From contig WTXD01000010.1 of assembly GCA_022496205.1 (NCBI GenBank), positions 310,001 to 374,000 of the forward strand: DNA of 64,000 nucleotides. The letters are read 5' to 3'. This document shows positions 45,330-57,132 of the stretch, in pieces (position 1 is the first letter of the stretch; each line of letters opens with the position of its first letter). The notes beneath the pieces were generated by a model. That model had not been told where the DNA came from and did not search any database. It saw only the letters and a list, made by a program, of their open reading frames with translations. This DNA is from Gloeopeniophorella convolvens (Eukaryota > Basidiomycota > Agaricomycetes > Russulales). A program made the translations under genes and the position numbers.

Positions 45330-46890
45330 GCTGCGCAGACAGAAGCAAACTTCAGCGACGGATCAAGTGTACTACTCCCCATGTACCTGGAGTAGGCCGG
45401 AGAAGAGGGCAATAAATTGGCGGAGAGTCGGACAGGAGATACGGACGGCATCCTCGTTTTCGTGCGCCACTTTGATTTGAACCCATAACTTACCTATTGA
45501 CCGAGTACCTCAGACCGGCCTGTTTCTCGGCGGCCGTTGCAATGTTCCTCGGGAACACGTGCCGGAGCCTTCAGCTTAACTCACGAGACGCGTCAGCTTC
45601 CTACCTATCGCGAATCTATCAACGGTCGGGCACAAGATGGCGTACGAGTCACCATCTCCTCCAAAGATTTTGATCCATCTACATTCACACCGTCTATATC
45701 TGCTGTGTGGCCAACACCCTATGGTTTCTCAGCCTTGTCATTAGTCCGACCTGCGCTCTGTTGGCAACAATGCCTCAACAATGGACTAGACGTTACCTCC
45801 GCGTGACCCAGCCGCGCTATCAACTGTACAAGCGAGCGCGCATACGTACGCTCTTCGCTGAAGGCGTCACAAAGTTCCGTACTCACTGGGCAGTTGAAAT
45901 CCTCCCGGCCTTACTCCATTTGTCGGTTTTCCTCGTCTACACCAGCCTCGTCACATTCTCTTTACCATCAACCTCACTGTGTCCAGGATTGTTCTCTCAT
46001 AGGCGTCGCTGTGTGCGTCTCTGTATCTGATGTAATCACAGCGATGCCGGTCGCATTCCCCGACGCCCATACTACAATCTTCTTTCGACATTGACGTGGA
46101 CCATCTCCTTCAACGCCCTGCAACTATTTCTCTCCTCGACTCTTACTATCATTTCACTTACACAGCCTTCGAGCCCGACCGCGGATCGGATCGACCAGGA
46201 TTCCTTCTAGGTCTCGCCCCATTAGCCCCTGGACCGAGACGAAGACCGTGATGGGTTCCTTAACGGCATCCCAGGACTTTTCGTCGGGTCGAATACCCGA
46301 CTTCAGGAAAGCATTGGAGCTGTCGGTCATCCCGGTCATCGACAGTCTCCTCGCGGCATACTCGAGCGGCTTTCTGCACAAACCGCAGTTGAAGCGCCGT
46401 CTCGCTTCGTGTGCAGGGGCTTTCTGGTGCTTCCCCGCCTCGGCGGAGCGTCATTTCAGGGCGATTCGGAGGTATTGGGACCAGATGGCGGGCCATCCGT
46501 TGGGACCGCTTTCTATAGAGACGTGGATTGCAGCTCAGATGTCAGTGAAGAGTTCACTTTCCGACCCGCGCACCTCGCTGCGCGCACATTGCGTGCAGCC
46601 GCTGGTCGTCGCTATGCGGATCAAGGACAAATGGCTTTGTCCCGAGTCGGCGAAATCGGAGCTTCAGCGCCAACCTGGAATCTCCTCCGCGTTCTCGACG
46701 CATACGGCGAGGGCCAAGACGGCATCGCGCTGGCTGTCTCGGCCAAGTTCCTGTCCGAGCCACTTCCTTTGCTGTACCAGATATTCAAGAATGTCAGTCC
46801 TCCGCCGGCTGGCCCCATCCATGCAGGAAATCGCCGGCGGAGGAAGTCAAGGAGATTCTCGATTCCATCTGCGGAGGTCTCAATGCGTTG
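45330..46890 (+). pseudogene. DUF6535-family pseudogene, second copy
   Basis: Homologous along its length to the copy at 40526-42597. The exon matching MYLERAEEED carries TAG at 45393-45395. The following intron, 45462-45513, is in the same place as in copy 1. The next exon has one extra T (about 45522) that breaks TGLFSAAVA. Then a frame resumes with FLSLVISPTCALLATMPQQW and TRRYLRVTQPRYQLYKRARI, and breaks again after LPALLHLSVFLVYTSLV. Later pieces (FSSGRIPDFRKALELSVIPV, WCFPASAERHFRAIRRYWDQ) are in other frames. At least four lesions, so this is an older pseudogene than its neighbour. Confidence 0.75.
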
Positions 46891-47213
46891 AACGCCCCAG
46901 AGTGGACTAAGGTCATTACTCTCGTTATGGCCGTTATAAAACTTCCAGGTTGCAAGAGAGCCTCGCGGACAAGTTTTCCGCGCACAGCGGGTAGTTTATC
47001 TAACCCTGCAGGTGCATACCTAGAACGCGACTAGGCGAGTTTATGTGCACTAGCGACCGAAGCACTGCACAGCCAGATATGGGACGGGGTAGACTGTTAC
47101 AGAATTTTCATATGCGTACAGATGACAAGTACTCGATAACAGTGGTCATAGTAAATGAGGATGCAAATACGAAAGCGTAAAATATGTCGGTCCAGCTTGA
47201 GCGTGGCAGGGCG

Positions 47214-49695
47214 TTACTCAGATCCTGACGACGGCTGCGAGCTGCCCAACGCTATGTCGTCGCCGTCTCCCAACGAGGGTTCGCTCATGAGTATGGAGCT
47301 GTCGGGTGAGCTCAGGCTCATCTGGGGAGGCAGACTGGGTATGGACGACCGAAGCGACCCAGGGGGCATGAGCCACCTGCGGGCTGCGAAGGGATTTTCA
47401 CCACTTGAACTCGGGTCTGGCTCCCGTTTGTGCTTGCAATTTTTACTTTCCGAGGGACTCAAGTGGCTCTCTTCCCAATCCTGACTGGCGTCGTCGTCGA
47501 TATCTCAAGGAGATGCCAAGTGACGCTCCAGGATATACAACAAAGCTGTTGAACATTGGAGGGTCTCTTTCGCCTGCTGAACCAGGGGGTCTTTTGCTCT
47601 TAGAGCTTCGATCTTGTGCCGTGCCTTGGGGTCAGTTTCGATTTCTTGCTCCATATGGCGGTAGAAATTCGATAAAATACAGCGCATATCTTCGATGATA
47701 TCGACGCAAGGTGTCTCCACGAAGGCACCGATCCCGCGATATGTCAAAGTACCGCGGTTGAGACAGACCCACTTCCCAGCACCTCCCGTGATGGTCTTGC
47801 AAGAGTGGTTCCAGGCGTGTTGGTCAAATACTTGTTTGGCAGCCTGTAGGATATCTTCGGCTTGTGATGACATGCAGCTCCGGTACCGAATAACTTGATA
47901 CGAGAGCACCCAAAAGAACGACTCTAAGTCATCCTGAAGTTCGTGTGGCTTAGACGTGGGATACATCAAAAGACCCATTGATATGAACTGCCATGTCCCC
48001 TAAGCCGCACCGATTCAACCAATTTTAGCGTATGAGAGATACGACACTCACGGTGCGTGCCATGCATCTGGGTCTCCCTTGGGCATTGATTGATAGCTTC
48101 TTCGAAAGGTCCCAGTCAATGAGGATTCCCTTTCCACCTGAGTCGGTGATGAGTATATTGCCCACGCTCACATCCCGATGGAGGATCTTGGCCTCCTTAT
48201 AGGCCACGCTGTGAGCTATAGTTTCTCCGCCTCATTAACTCGAACCGAAAGGAGATAGACTGGGGACTCACCAACGATGGCATCTCTGATTGCTTCACAT
48301 AGTTGCCGGGTCGACTTGAAATGGTTCAGCGGCTTCCCGACGGTATTCAAGACCAGGCGGTAGTGCACGTAAGGTTCAACCCGAGGGTTCCCTGGGCACC
48401 ACTCTATGCGACCGGCAACTCTGAGGAAGTCCTGCGTACGGGTTCTTTGGAATTTCGTTGACGTCCTGAGTCCAATGCTCAAAGGAACGTCGCCAACTCG
48501 CTCAAGCTGTGCGATATTTGGCACCTTGGCTGCCCCGAGCTCGCATTATATGTCGCCCTCCTTTTGGGTCCTTGGCAGATCGAGGCGCCAGAAATCCTTC
48601 AGATAGCATAGCTCGCCTGATGCAAGATCATAGGCAATGTAACCAAAGGTGGCGCGGCCCACCAGGGTATCGGTGGCCCAGCTGGCGTCGAGGGCGATAT
48701 AAGATCGCGATTCTCTGTCGTGGTCGTCGTCATCCCAGACGATGAACCGGTGGAGGGTGTGACTCTCAAGAGCTTCGAATCCCTGATGCGTCCGTAGTTT
48801 CGGCAGAGCTTGGGCCATCTCATCATCTGTTGCTGGGAGGACAGTGGGGTCGTGGCCTCGTTCGGTGGGCGAGAGATGATTGAACCTCCAAAAGAACTCG
48901 AAGAGTGTGTCCGGCTGTTTTTGCCAGTCGAATGGCTCGGTGTAGATAACGCCGCTGCGATCACAGCGAAAAAGGCGACCAATGTTGCTGAACTTCAGGG
49001 CGATGGAAAAGGAAAAAGTTCGAAATTGCAGTCGGTGGAGGGTGGAGGCGTATGAGATCATTTGACCGCACACCGGCCAGTAGGTAATATTATCGAACGT
49101 GGCTGATCTGGTCGTGTTTGGTCTTCTTCAAATCCGCCGGTGGGATGAAGAAATCTTCTTTAAGGCGCTTGTTTTCGATCCAGAATTCGGTAACGCGCCA
49201 GTCTGTCCCTGCACCCGGGCGATGACGAGAAAAGACAGAGATATCGGGCTTCAATTTTTTGCTGAGGCCTGGGGTGTGGACGCCTGCAGTGGTGTTCTCG
49301 AGCAACAACCCGGGACAGAGACCAGAATCATGAATGGCTTGGATCTTCAGTTGAACGGTTAGTATACAACCACGAGAACATAAGGCACTGCATACAAAAC
49401 GCTTCTCCTGGCCCGAGGCAGACGTTCCGTCGAATGCGATCGTGTCTGTGGGGCGTGCAGCGGGCGCCTCCGGAACAAATTCTTCCAAAAACGCGTCAAC
49501 TGGCATAGGCCCGACAAACTTATCACAGTTATCGAGTGTCATCTCGGCGTAGCGCTTTTTGGCAGCTGATTCTTCTTCGTTGGGGTCCGAGGAATGCACG
49601 GCGTCGTAAGTGACCTCCTTAATGAGGGGGGTAGTTTCAGAGAGGAGTTGCAGGAACGTGCTCCGAGTACCAGGTGGAGTACTAGGATCAGCCAT
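47214..49695 (-). pseudogene. FunK1 fungal-specific protein kinase, with stops and a frameshift
   Basis: FunK1 kinases are an expanded Agaricomycete family. Three introns are clear: 49345-49395, 48216-48271 and 48000-48051. Kinase marks remain: CDRSGVIYTEPFDW, ILHRDVSVGNILI with the catalytic Asp, LIDWDLSK in place of DFG, and ARTGTWQF(I/M)S joined across the last intron, followed by KPHELQDDLESFFWVLSY. Lesions: a 1-nt frame change at about 49085-49100 before ISYASTLHRLQFRTFSF, an in-frame TAA at 48546-48548, and an in-frame TGA at 47505-47507. After the TGA the same frame stays open to 47214 with an acidic, Ser-rich tail typical of a kinase C-terminus, so the original gene probably ended there. 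Catalytic residues are intact but a full-length product cannot be made from this sequence. Confidence 0.78.
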
Positions 49696-49914
49696 ATTGT
49701 GAGCTGGGAATAGTGCGAACGGACGCAGGGAAGCGACTCACTCGTCAGAGCCTTAAAAAGCTTAAACGATGCTTCGGGACACAAGGAAAGATAGCAGAGG
49801 AGACACAAAAACGTAGCTTGAGTGGGATTTGGTCAGAGTGACACTTGCCGATACTTTGTTGCCACAATTGAAGTTCTTGCCAAGTTCGGACCACCGCCGG
49901 CGGAGCCACAAGCT

Positions 49915-50215
49915 GCCACAAACACTGCCCGCACGCCAGAATACCTACCGGGAAAAAACCGTGAAAATCGTTGACGCGGCTGACTCATCCGGTTACAATA
50001 CATACTTGGGAAGGATCCTATGAGAAAAGTTTAAATCTGGTGCAAAAAAGCCGTCAAGATTTCGAATCCATAGCTAAAAACAGGTCACGTTGTGAACATT
50101 TTTAGACTCCAGGACGGCTCCCTGCCCAGCAGATTCCCGTATACGTATGAAGCAGCCATTCCGGAAATTCTCACGGTTTTTTCCCGGTAGGTATTCTGGC
50201 GCGCGGGCAGTGAAA
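49915..50215. repeat. Inverted repeat, arms about 100 bp
   Basis: The left arm at about 49926-50022 and the right arm at about 50105-50213 are reverse complements. A core of 30 identical bases lies at 49935-49964 and 50171-50200, followed by a diverged outer part. The spacer is about 80 bp. Read as protein, both arms give the peptide PARQNTYREKTV, but neither is part of a gene I recognise. It could form a stem-loop or be a small foldback element. Confidence 0.7.
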
Positions 50216-50525
50216 CCACGACGCGTCGTGTCACGCGCATCACGTGCACTGGGTCGCTTGAGAAAAGACAGCGGCTACAGCTCTGACGACTCTGGCCCTG
50301 CAGACTGCAGTGGTACCCCGCCATTCGAAACGTCCGACTTGTACATGCCTATTCGCGATTTGCCCGAGATGCACTATATATTTTTTCATGTATCCTCTAA
50401 TTGTGACCGCTGCAAGCCTCGATATAGGAGAGTGGGTCAAGAACGCTAAGGCACTACGTGTATATTCTTGTTCTGTTCAGCACGGGGAATTGGGGTGAAG
50501 AACTACACTAGTAGCTGATTGGATA

Positions 50526-51382
50526 CTACAATACACCAGAGCCTCTAATGATCGCAGCCCAGCTCTTGGTGATGTACCGAGCAAATAGCTCAGCTTCCGA
50601 GAGGGTCGTCCCTACGCTCGATGCGGAGTCCAGCAGGGAGTCTAGGAAGGCGGGCGCAGTTTGGGGCGACGTCAACTGGTGTATCTCTGCACACAGGATC
50701 CAATTAGGTGGAATGAGTCAGGCCCTATGGTGCGCTCACCTGCCGCAGCGTAGACAGCCGCGAGAGTGGCCCGCTTCGTATACCATGAAGGCTGCCGTAC
50801 GGGATAAGATAATGCATGAACGGCGCGTTAGGAAGTGTGACGTACTCCTATAGATGCATCCTGAGCTACGTGGCAAGCCTCATCGGCGACGCTTGCTGCA
50901 TGCTGTATTGCTGGACGCGGGTCGAGAGGTGGAAGTCCATAGGTCGGTGAAGCGAGAAGAGCGAAAGCCTGGCGGCGTGGTATGTATGAGCACTGCCTGA
51001 AGCGGAGGACGGACTCACCTCCGTGAGGTGCTCGAGCACGGGCACGTTGAAGGCTAGACGTGCGTGTAGTGCACTCTTCACCCCATCCACCGGCGCCGAG
51101 CGTATGTGGGCCCGTCCTTCGTCGAGCCACGCATTGATTAGCGTCCGCCGCGCCGCATCTCCTTCGCCGAACAGCGTCGTCACGGCAGAGTCAGAGAGTG
51201 GTTCGGTGCGTGGTTCGGGCAGAGCGAGCACTGAACGCGCCAGCGCGTTGCGGGTGAAGCCGTGTTGCTGTACAAGGGGAACCGCGAGCTTCAAAAGCTG
51301 TGTCCTGTCCCCGGTATCTCTTCCATGAGCGTAAAGGAAACGTGCGGGGTGGTTGGGCACTGCACCTGAGGTGGGAGGACAT
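50526..51382 (-). CDS. coq9: Coq9, lipid-binding subunit of the ubiquinone synthome
   Basis: Mitochondrial matrix protein that presents polyprenyl-benzoquinone intermediates to Coq7 in coenzyme Q synthesis. Five exons; introns 51305-51365, 50969-51018, 50792-50845 and 50687-50739 give exactly 212 residues. The first exon has only 17 nt (MSSHLR), joined to TQLLKLAVPLV; without it the frame begins at a GTG. Family marks: LAVPLVQQHGFTRNALARSV, LFGEGDAARRTLINAWLDEG, LPPLDPRPAIQHAASVADEA and WYTKRATLAAVYAAAEIHQL, the last being the lipid-pocket helix. The mitochondrial leader is short. It is divergent to the eIF3j gene with only 132 bp between starts. Intact. Confidence 0.92.
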
Positions 51383-51514
51383 GGCCGTGTCTTCAGCGTC
51401 CGGCGCTTGCCGTCTCCGTGATTTCTTTGCTCTCAGCGTCCATCTCGATTCCGCTGCTCAGCAGCCCCGACCGTCCTTACGTCCTCATTTCTCTCGCAAC
51501 TTCGATAAATAAAC
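51383..51514. promoter_or_regulatory. Compact divergent promoter, COQ9 / eIF3j
   Basis: Only 132 bp separate the two start codons, so both genes share one promoter region. I see no obvious TATA box for either. Confidence 0.5.
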
Positions 51515-52500
51515 ATGTCTGAATGGGGTCCGTAATACCATTCGATGTCGCCTTACTGCGCCTCACACTGAAACCGGGGCAGAGGGTTCTGAAGACGAGT
51601 CCCCCGTGCGTGCGGTGCCCATAAAAGTGGCCAAAAGCAAATGGGAAGGAGAGGATGAGGACGATAACGAGCCAGCCGTACGTGGATGCGCAACAAAACT
51701 GGCCTTGAGATTTGCTGATCTGCGCGATCGCCGCAGAGCGACTGGGAAGCGTCCTCGGATGATGAAAAGGCCAAGCCTGCATCCGCGACGGCGCCGGTTG
51801 CGCCGCCAAAGAAGAAGGGAACTCTGAAACAGAAGCTTGCTGAGAAGGAGGCTGCGCGCCAGGCTGCGATTGCTGCAGGGGAGAATGGCGTTGAGTATGA
51901 TGAGGATGCAGTGCTCGACCCGCGTGCCAAGGCGCGCCTCGAGAAGGAACGCGAGATCGAATCTGATCTGCACAATGCTACGGAGCTCTTTGGCGGAGCC
52001 ACCATCAAAGGTGCGTGCTCGCGCGCCGTTCAACCGTCACCCGATCGACTGCTAATATCTGTACAGGTTCCTCTGACGCGGACCTGGACAAGCTCTTGAA
52101 GTCCAATCCGAAGACGAAGGAAGAGTTTATTGAATATTCGAACGCCATCATCACGCACATCATCAAGCAGCACCAGGACAAGCCGTTGTACGCGACCTTC
52201 GTCGAGCACCATGTACGCGCGCTGTCCACGCCGCTGCGCGATGTGGACGTCCGCAAGGCAGCAAGCGGACTCACCACTCTCGCGAATGAGAAGCAACGCG
52301 AACAGAGAGACAAGGCCAGCGGAAAGAAGAAACCAAAGGCAACTGGGAAGCCTGTCCTCGGCGCCGCCAAAGTTGGGAACAAGTGAGTGTCTTTTGCAGC
52401 TGCACGTGCCAAACTCATCGCGCCGCCTGGTAGATTGGATACGAGCATATACGATGAGGCGCTGGATGACTTTGGGTCTAACCCAGATGACTTTATGTGA
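51515..52500 (+). CDS. hcr1: eIF3 subunit j (Hcr1)
   Basis: Loosely bound subunit of translation initiation factor 3. It acts in the 40S decoding centre, in start-codon recognition, and in 18S rRNA processing and ribosome recycling. Five exons; introns 51528-51582, 51678-51736, 52011-52066 and 52383-52433 give exactly 254 residues. A tiny first exon of 13 nt encodes MSEW. Family marks: acidic Trp-containing N-terminus (SKWEGEDEDD, SDWEASSDDE), KKKGTLKQKLAEKEAARQA, the helical core (LFGGATIKG, LDKLLKSNPKTKEEFIEYSN), and the C-terminal peptide YDEALDDFGSNPDDFM, which in yeast contacts eIF3b. Intact. It converges on PWP1 with 127 bp between stops. Confidence 0.93.
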
Positions 52501-52627
52501 ATGTAGTCCTGCTCCGCCAGTTGTCGCCAGTTGTTTGATTAGTAGTCCACTGTCTCCACCATCCTGCCTGTAGCCAGACTGCGTAGATTATAGTATGGAT
52601 TGTCTTGCCCATGTGCTCGCTTACATA

Positions 52628-54642
52628 CTACTCTTCCCCGTCGTCATCGCTGTCCTCCTCGTCGTCTGCGACGCTGATGACCCCTCCAGTAGTCTTTTCC
52701 TTCAACGTGCGCCCAGCCGCGGCAAGCTTGTCACGGAAGGCCTTGCGCGCGCCGAAGGTCGCGCCGACGTCCCAGATCTGCAGTTTCGCCTTTGAACCAG
52801 CCGCCGCGAGTGTGAGAGGGTCGTCCGGCGACCACGCTGCAGAGAAAACCTCGCCCTGCGCCCGTCAATATGGCCGTACGCGAGATGCAGGAAAACAATG
52901 GGAAAACTCACCACTCCTAGGTCGCGACCGGCAACGAGGCTGACCTGCCGCTTACCACCGTCCTCGCCCTGGACGTTCCACACCTTCACCATTTTGTCTG
53001 TACCAGCCGTGGCGAGGCACCCGCGGATGTGCGTGTTGATGTCCATCGCGCAAGCCGCGCCATCGTGCGCTGCAAGCGTGAAGCGCGCAGGCGACGGCTG
53101 ATTGATGTCTGACGGCAACGTCCGCGCGTCGAAGTTGAGCACCATCCCGTTCTCCAACGACACCTGCACAATGTCGAATCAGCGCCCTCGCACAGACCTG
53201 GGAATGGCAAGAACGCACGTAGAAGCCATGGCTCTCCCACGGGTCCCAGCGGATCGCCTCGACATCCGCACCAACTACCGCGCCGACACTCGCGTCCGGC
53301 GCGCGCGAGTCGAACACGCGCACGGTACGGTCATAGCTCCCACTGAGTAGTACGGTTGCCTCGGACGGGTTCCACTGCACCGCCTGCACCTTGTCCTTGT
53401 GCACACCGGCGAAGCTGCGCAGCGCGCCCTCCTTCGCGGGGCGTGAGAGGTCCCACAGCTTGACGGTGCGGTCTGCGCTACCACTGGCGAGCATCTGTCG
53501 TGCGGTGCGGTTCCAAGAGAGCGCAAGCACCGCGTCGACGTGATGCTTGTCGTTCGTTGTGCGGTGCTTGGGCTTTTTGCGCTTTTTCTTTCCCGTGCCC
53601 GCCGGCTCGGGCACATGCTCCGCGGTTTCCTTTGGGTTGCCCAGGACCGCATCGGGGTAGACCGAATCGAGGTGGTCGACGGAGAAAATTTCGATCTCGG
53701 GGTCCATCGTGCCGATAGCGATGTAGTTCCCGAACTGCGACGGTGGGGGCGCGTCTCCTGTGTCCATGGCGTCTTCGCCAGATGACAATGCGGTCGATGA
53801 TACAGGGTAGTCGAGCCATTCCAGACAGAGCGGCATGCTGCTCAACATCAGATCATGATGTGGGCCGAGGTATTCCGACGCCTCATCGTAGACGAAGAAG
53901 TGGAGTTGAGGGACATTCTGCTCGAGGGTGCCCGCGATAATCATATTATCTGTCGGCAAGACCTCGTTCTCCTCGCGTTCAAGTGCGTCATCGTCCTATG
54001 CAGCTGCAAATTAAGTAAGATGACGGTCCCACGAGGTGACCCACATACCTCTTTGAGTGTAATGTACGGGTCGTCTTCATTATCACGGTAGAACTGCAAT
54101 CCCTTGATGTTGGTGAAGGGGCCAAGTGCTAGACAGAGGATATGTTGGTGGTTGAAAGCAGTGCATGAACAAACGCACTCGATGTTGGGCCATCATCTTC
54201 GTCGTCATATGCATCCAGGTTGTACTCGGAGAGATCTCCATTTCGTTTTGGGGTAGAAGCCTTCTTTTTCGCGTCTTTGTTCATGGGTTCATCGTCCTCG
54301 CTGAGCAGATGTGAGCCATAGAGGTCATGGAAAATGAAAGCTACGCACTCGACCCATGCAGACTCGTCATCCTCCTCACCCTTGGTATCGTCCATCTCTT
54401 CATCCTCGTCTCTCTGGTCCATAGCCAATGCCGCAGCGTTTGCACGTTCCAATTCTGTGCGCGCATCTTCTAGCTCTATATTTGCGATGGCCTTTATTCG
54501 CTCAACATCTGCATCGTTGAGCGGCTGCTTGGATGGGTGCCGCGCAGCTACACCTCGTTTTACCCTGTACAAGGGATGAGAGGTGGAACGCAAAGAGACT
54601 GCAGGGCACGTGCCAGGCAATACTTGAGATCAGGTCGCCCAT
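52628..54642 (-). CDS. pwp1: Pwp1, WD40 ribosome-biogenesis protein
   Basis: Nucleolar WD-repeat protein needed for 25S/28S rRNA maturation in the large subunit. Seven exons give exactly 567 residues; introns are 54565-54613, 54301-54348, 54129-54178, 53996-54048, 53164-53218 and 52856-52911. The first intron begins GC (GCACGT...GTACAG); only that donor keeps the frame and yields the conserved AWVKRGVAARHPSK start. Family marks: LGPFTNIKGLQFYRDNEDD, EENEVLPTDNMIIAGTLE, the WD repeats ALSWNRTARQMLASGSADRT, AVQWNPSEATVLLSGSYDRT and IRGCLATAGTDKMVKVWNVQ, and a basic insert GKKKRKKPKHR likely for nuclear import. The acidic C-terminus ends DDEEDSDDDGEE. The 48-nt second intron is a multiple of three without stops. 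A partial copy lies at 63479-64000. Confidence 0.93.
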
Positions 54643-54779
54643 TTTATGTCAAGGTCGGCCTCCGGGGTACTGGAGCCGTCGTGTAGGCCTCACGAGAGAG
54701 TAATTATCCACAAAGGAGTGAGCCTGCCGCCGAGGCCGCTGAGAGGAGATTGCCTTGCTTGCAAGGCCTCCCATAGTTG

Positions 54780-57132
54780 CCTCGGGCGCCTAGTGGGTTT
54801 TTTTCCTTTCACAGGCAAAATCTCCCATCGCCCACACATTATGTAAGACGACGACACCACTTCCCCTTCGAATGGCAGCTTCGAACTTTTCGCTCCTCCG
54901 TTCCCGCTGCTGCCCTCCTCCCCTTCTGTACTCTCCCTGTAACTTTCGATAGGAATCGTCGGCCACACAGTAAAGCGACTCATCTACTGTGTGCTTTCCA
55001 ACCATCTTTTGGTCTATTCATCTCGCGGGCGCAGCAAAATTCGCTGCGTGATGCAATCGCAACGTGGTGCAGCGAGGTGCGCATCGAAGCAACTGCCGCC
55101 ACACGTTGTCTCCTCAAGCAGACCTTAGTAACGGAAGACAGTCGTTCTGTGGACGAAAGCGACCGCTCCCCCTTATCGCGTTGTCCCTCCAGTTTGCCAC
55201 GACGCCACCGTGGCCCCCGTCGCATGGGCTCGTCCAGAACCAAGGCGACCCAGCTGTGCCGCCGCCGTGAGTTCCTTTGCGCAGGCAGCGACGCAGCCGC
55301 CATGTGGCGTGCCGACGCGCGCCCCTCCACAAGTTCCCCCCCCCCCCCCCGCACTTGAGTTGTTAGAGTATAGCCTCGCTTCTTTGAACGAGTTTGGTAA
55401 TACCAGCCTCATATCCAAATTGCCCCCACCGCTACGCGACCGCGCCTGCGGCGTCTCGTGCACCGCTGAGCGCTGCATCGAACTGCCGCAGTGATGTTTC
55501 GTGCGCGAGGCCGACTTTGCAAGCCCGAGCAGCGACGGCCGCACCTCAATACACGCCGCTGCCGCGACACCGACACCGCCACGCGCCGCAAGCCGCTACT
55601 TACCATGAACACATGGCTACGCCAACAACTCGAGCCCGAATGCTGGCGACAGCACGCCAGTGCGCGTCGCGGACTAGTACGCGGCTTATGCTTGGCGCTA
55701 AAGCTGTACTTTATGTAGCTTTTCAACATAATTAAGAGATCGTTGTCAATCAGTAAGATTCGGATAGGTCAGAGGGAGGGCAGGATAAGCATGCAACCAA
55801 ACTCATACGCAGCAGCACACCAATGAGCTCAATGGCACGAACACGATGGTTATGGCAAAACCGCGAGATGCTCGAGGTTGGGGCCCTAGGGCTCGGTGTA
55901 GTGTGCGGGCAGGCGGAGACCAGGGTGAAGCGGGCGGCAGCGCGAAGGAGCAAAGCAGCACATCAGCGCCAGGAATGACTCAGCAGCGCAATCCAGCAGC
56001 TGCCAAGTACGCTACTCGGTGGTTTGAAGCGTGAAATACTCCGTCGCAAGGTGTATTAACATGCGCGTGTCGACACAATCATAATCACAATCATGCATGT
56101 GTCGAGAAGGGCAGCCAGCGGCGGCAGGTGTCGTTGCTTGCAAAGCCGCCCTCTGCCTGCCCACACACTGCACTGGACCCTGGTGACGCCAACCATCTCG
56201 CGGTTCTGCGGTGACTGTCGTGTTTGTGCTATCGATCTCATTGGTGTGTGTGTACGTGTTGCGCTGCCGCGCATGGTACTGGTTGGCAGCAACTTCCTAT
56301 TGAGAAGCTATATAAAGTACAGCCTTAGCACTACGCATAAGCTGCACGCCATTCCGGAACTGCATTGGCGCGGGTCAGCGATATCGGTGGCGCGGGGGCG
56401 TGCGCTCGAGTCGTTGGCGTGGCCACGCTCATCACGGCGTGGCAGCGGCGTGTATTGTGGTGCGGCTGTCGCTGCTTGGGCTCGCGAAGTCGGCCTCGCG
56501 CACGAAATATCGCCGCGGCGGTTCGGAGTAACGCTCGACGCCGCAGGCGCGGTCGTGTAGCGGCGGGGGCGGTGAATTGGATACGAGGTTGGTGTTGCCG
56601 GCCTCGTTCAAGGAAGTGATGCCGCACTCTGACGAATGCGGTGGGGAAGTGGAGAGGCGCGCGTCGGCATGATACGTGAAGGCTGCGTCGCTGCGCGAAG
56701 AAACTCACGGCAGCGGCGCAGTTGTGCCACCTTGGTTCGGGACGAGGCCATGCGATGGGGATCACGGTGGCGTCGTGGAAAACTGGAGGGCCAACGCGAT
56801 AAGGGAAAGCAGTCGCTCAGTTCATGCACAGAACCGCAGCTTCGCTGCACCACATCGCAGTTGCATCACGCAGCGAGTTTCGCTGCGCCCGTGAACCAGT
56901 ATTGCTGTGGTTCGACACCGGGTCGTGCAAGGCAAGTCGTAGCGGTGAGTTACTTCGTTGCGTGGCTGACGACTCCTAACGGAAGTTACAGGGAGAGTAA
57001 GTTACAGAAGGGGAGGAGGGCAGCAGCGGGAACGGAGGAGCGAAAAGTTCGAAGCGGTATCGTCGTCTTACATAATGTGTGGGCGATGGGAGATTTTGTC
57101 TGTGAAAGGAAAAAATCATCAGGCGCCCGAGG
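54780..57132. repeat. Large diverged inverted repeat (arms of about 1.0-1.1 kb)
   Basis: The left arm (about 54780-55920) and the right arm (about 56145-57132) are reverse complements along their length with mismatches and indels. Landmarks pair in order: CTCGGGCGCCT, the TTTCACAG(G/A)CAAAATCTCCC block, CTTTTCGCTCCTCCGTTCCC, TCGCTGCGTGATGCAA, CGCGACGCCACCGTG-type sequence, GTGCGCGAGGCCGACTT, and GCTGTACTTTAT(G/A)TAGCTT near the centre. The spacer is about 225 bp. The left arm contains a run of 15 C at 55336-55350 and a 45 nt dispersed repeat absent from the right. No protein family is recognised in either arm. It may be two head-to-head copies of an unknown repeat or a foldback element. Confidence 0.8.
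55105..55149. repeat. Short dispersed repeat, copy 2
   Basis: Reverse complement of 228-272 with four mismatches in 45. It lies in the left arm of the large inverted repeat at a place where the right arm has no matching sequence. Confidence 0.55.

Noticed and set aside
54777..55358. 193-codon frame in the left arm of the inverted repeat
   Set aside because: It is not maintained in the right arm and has no recognisable domain.
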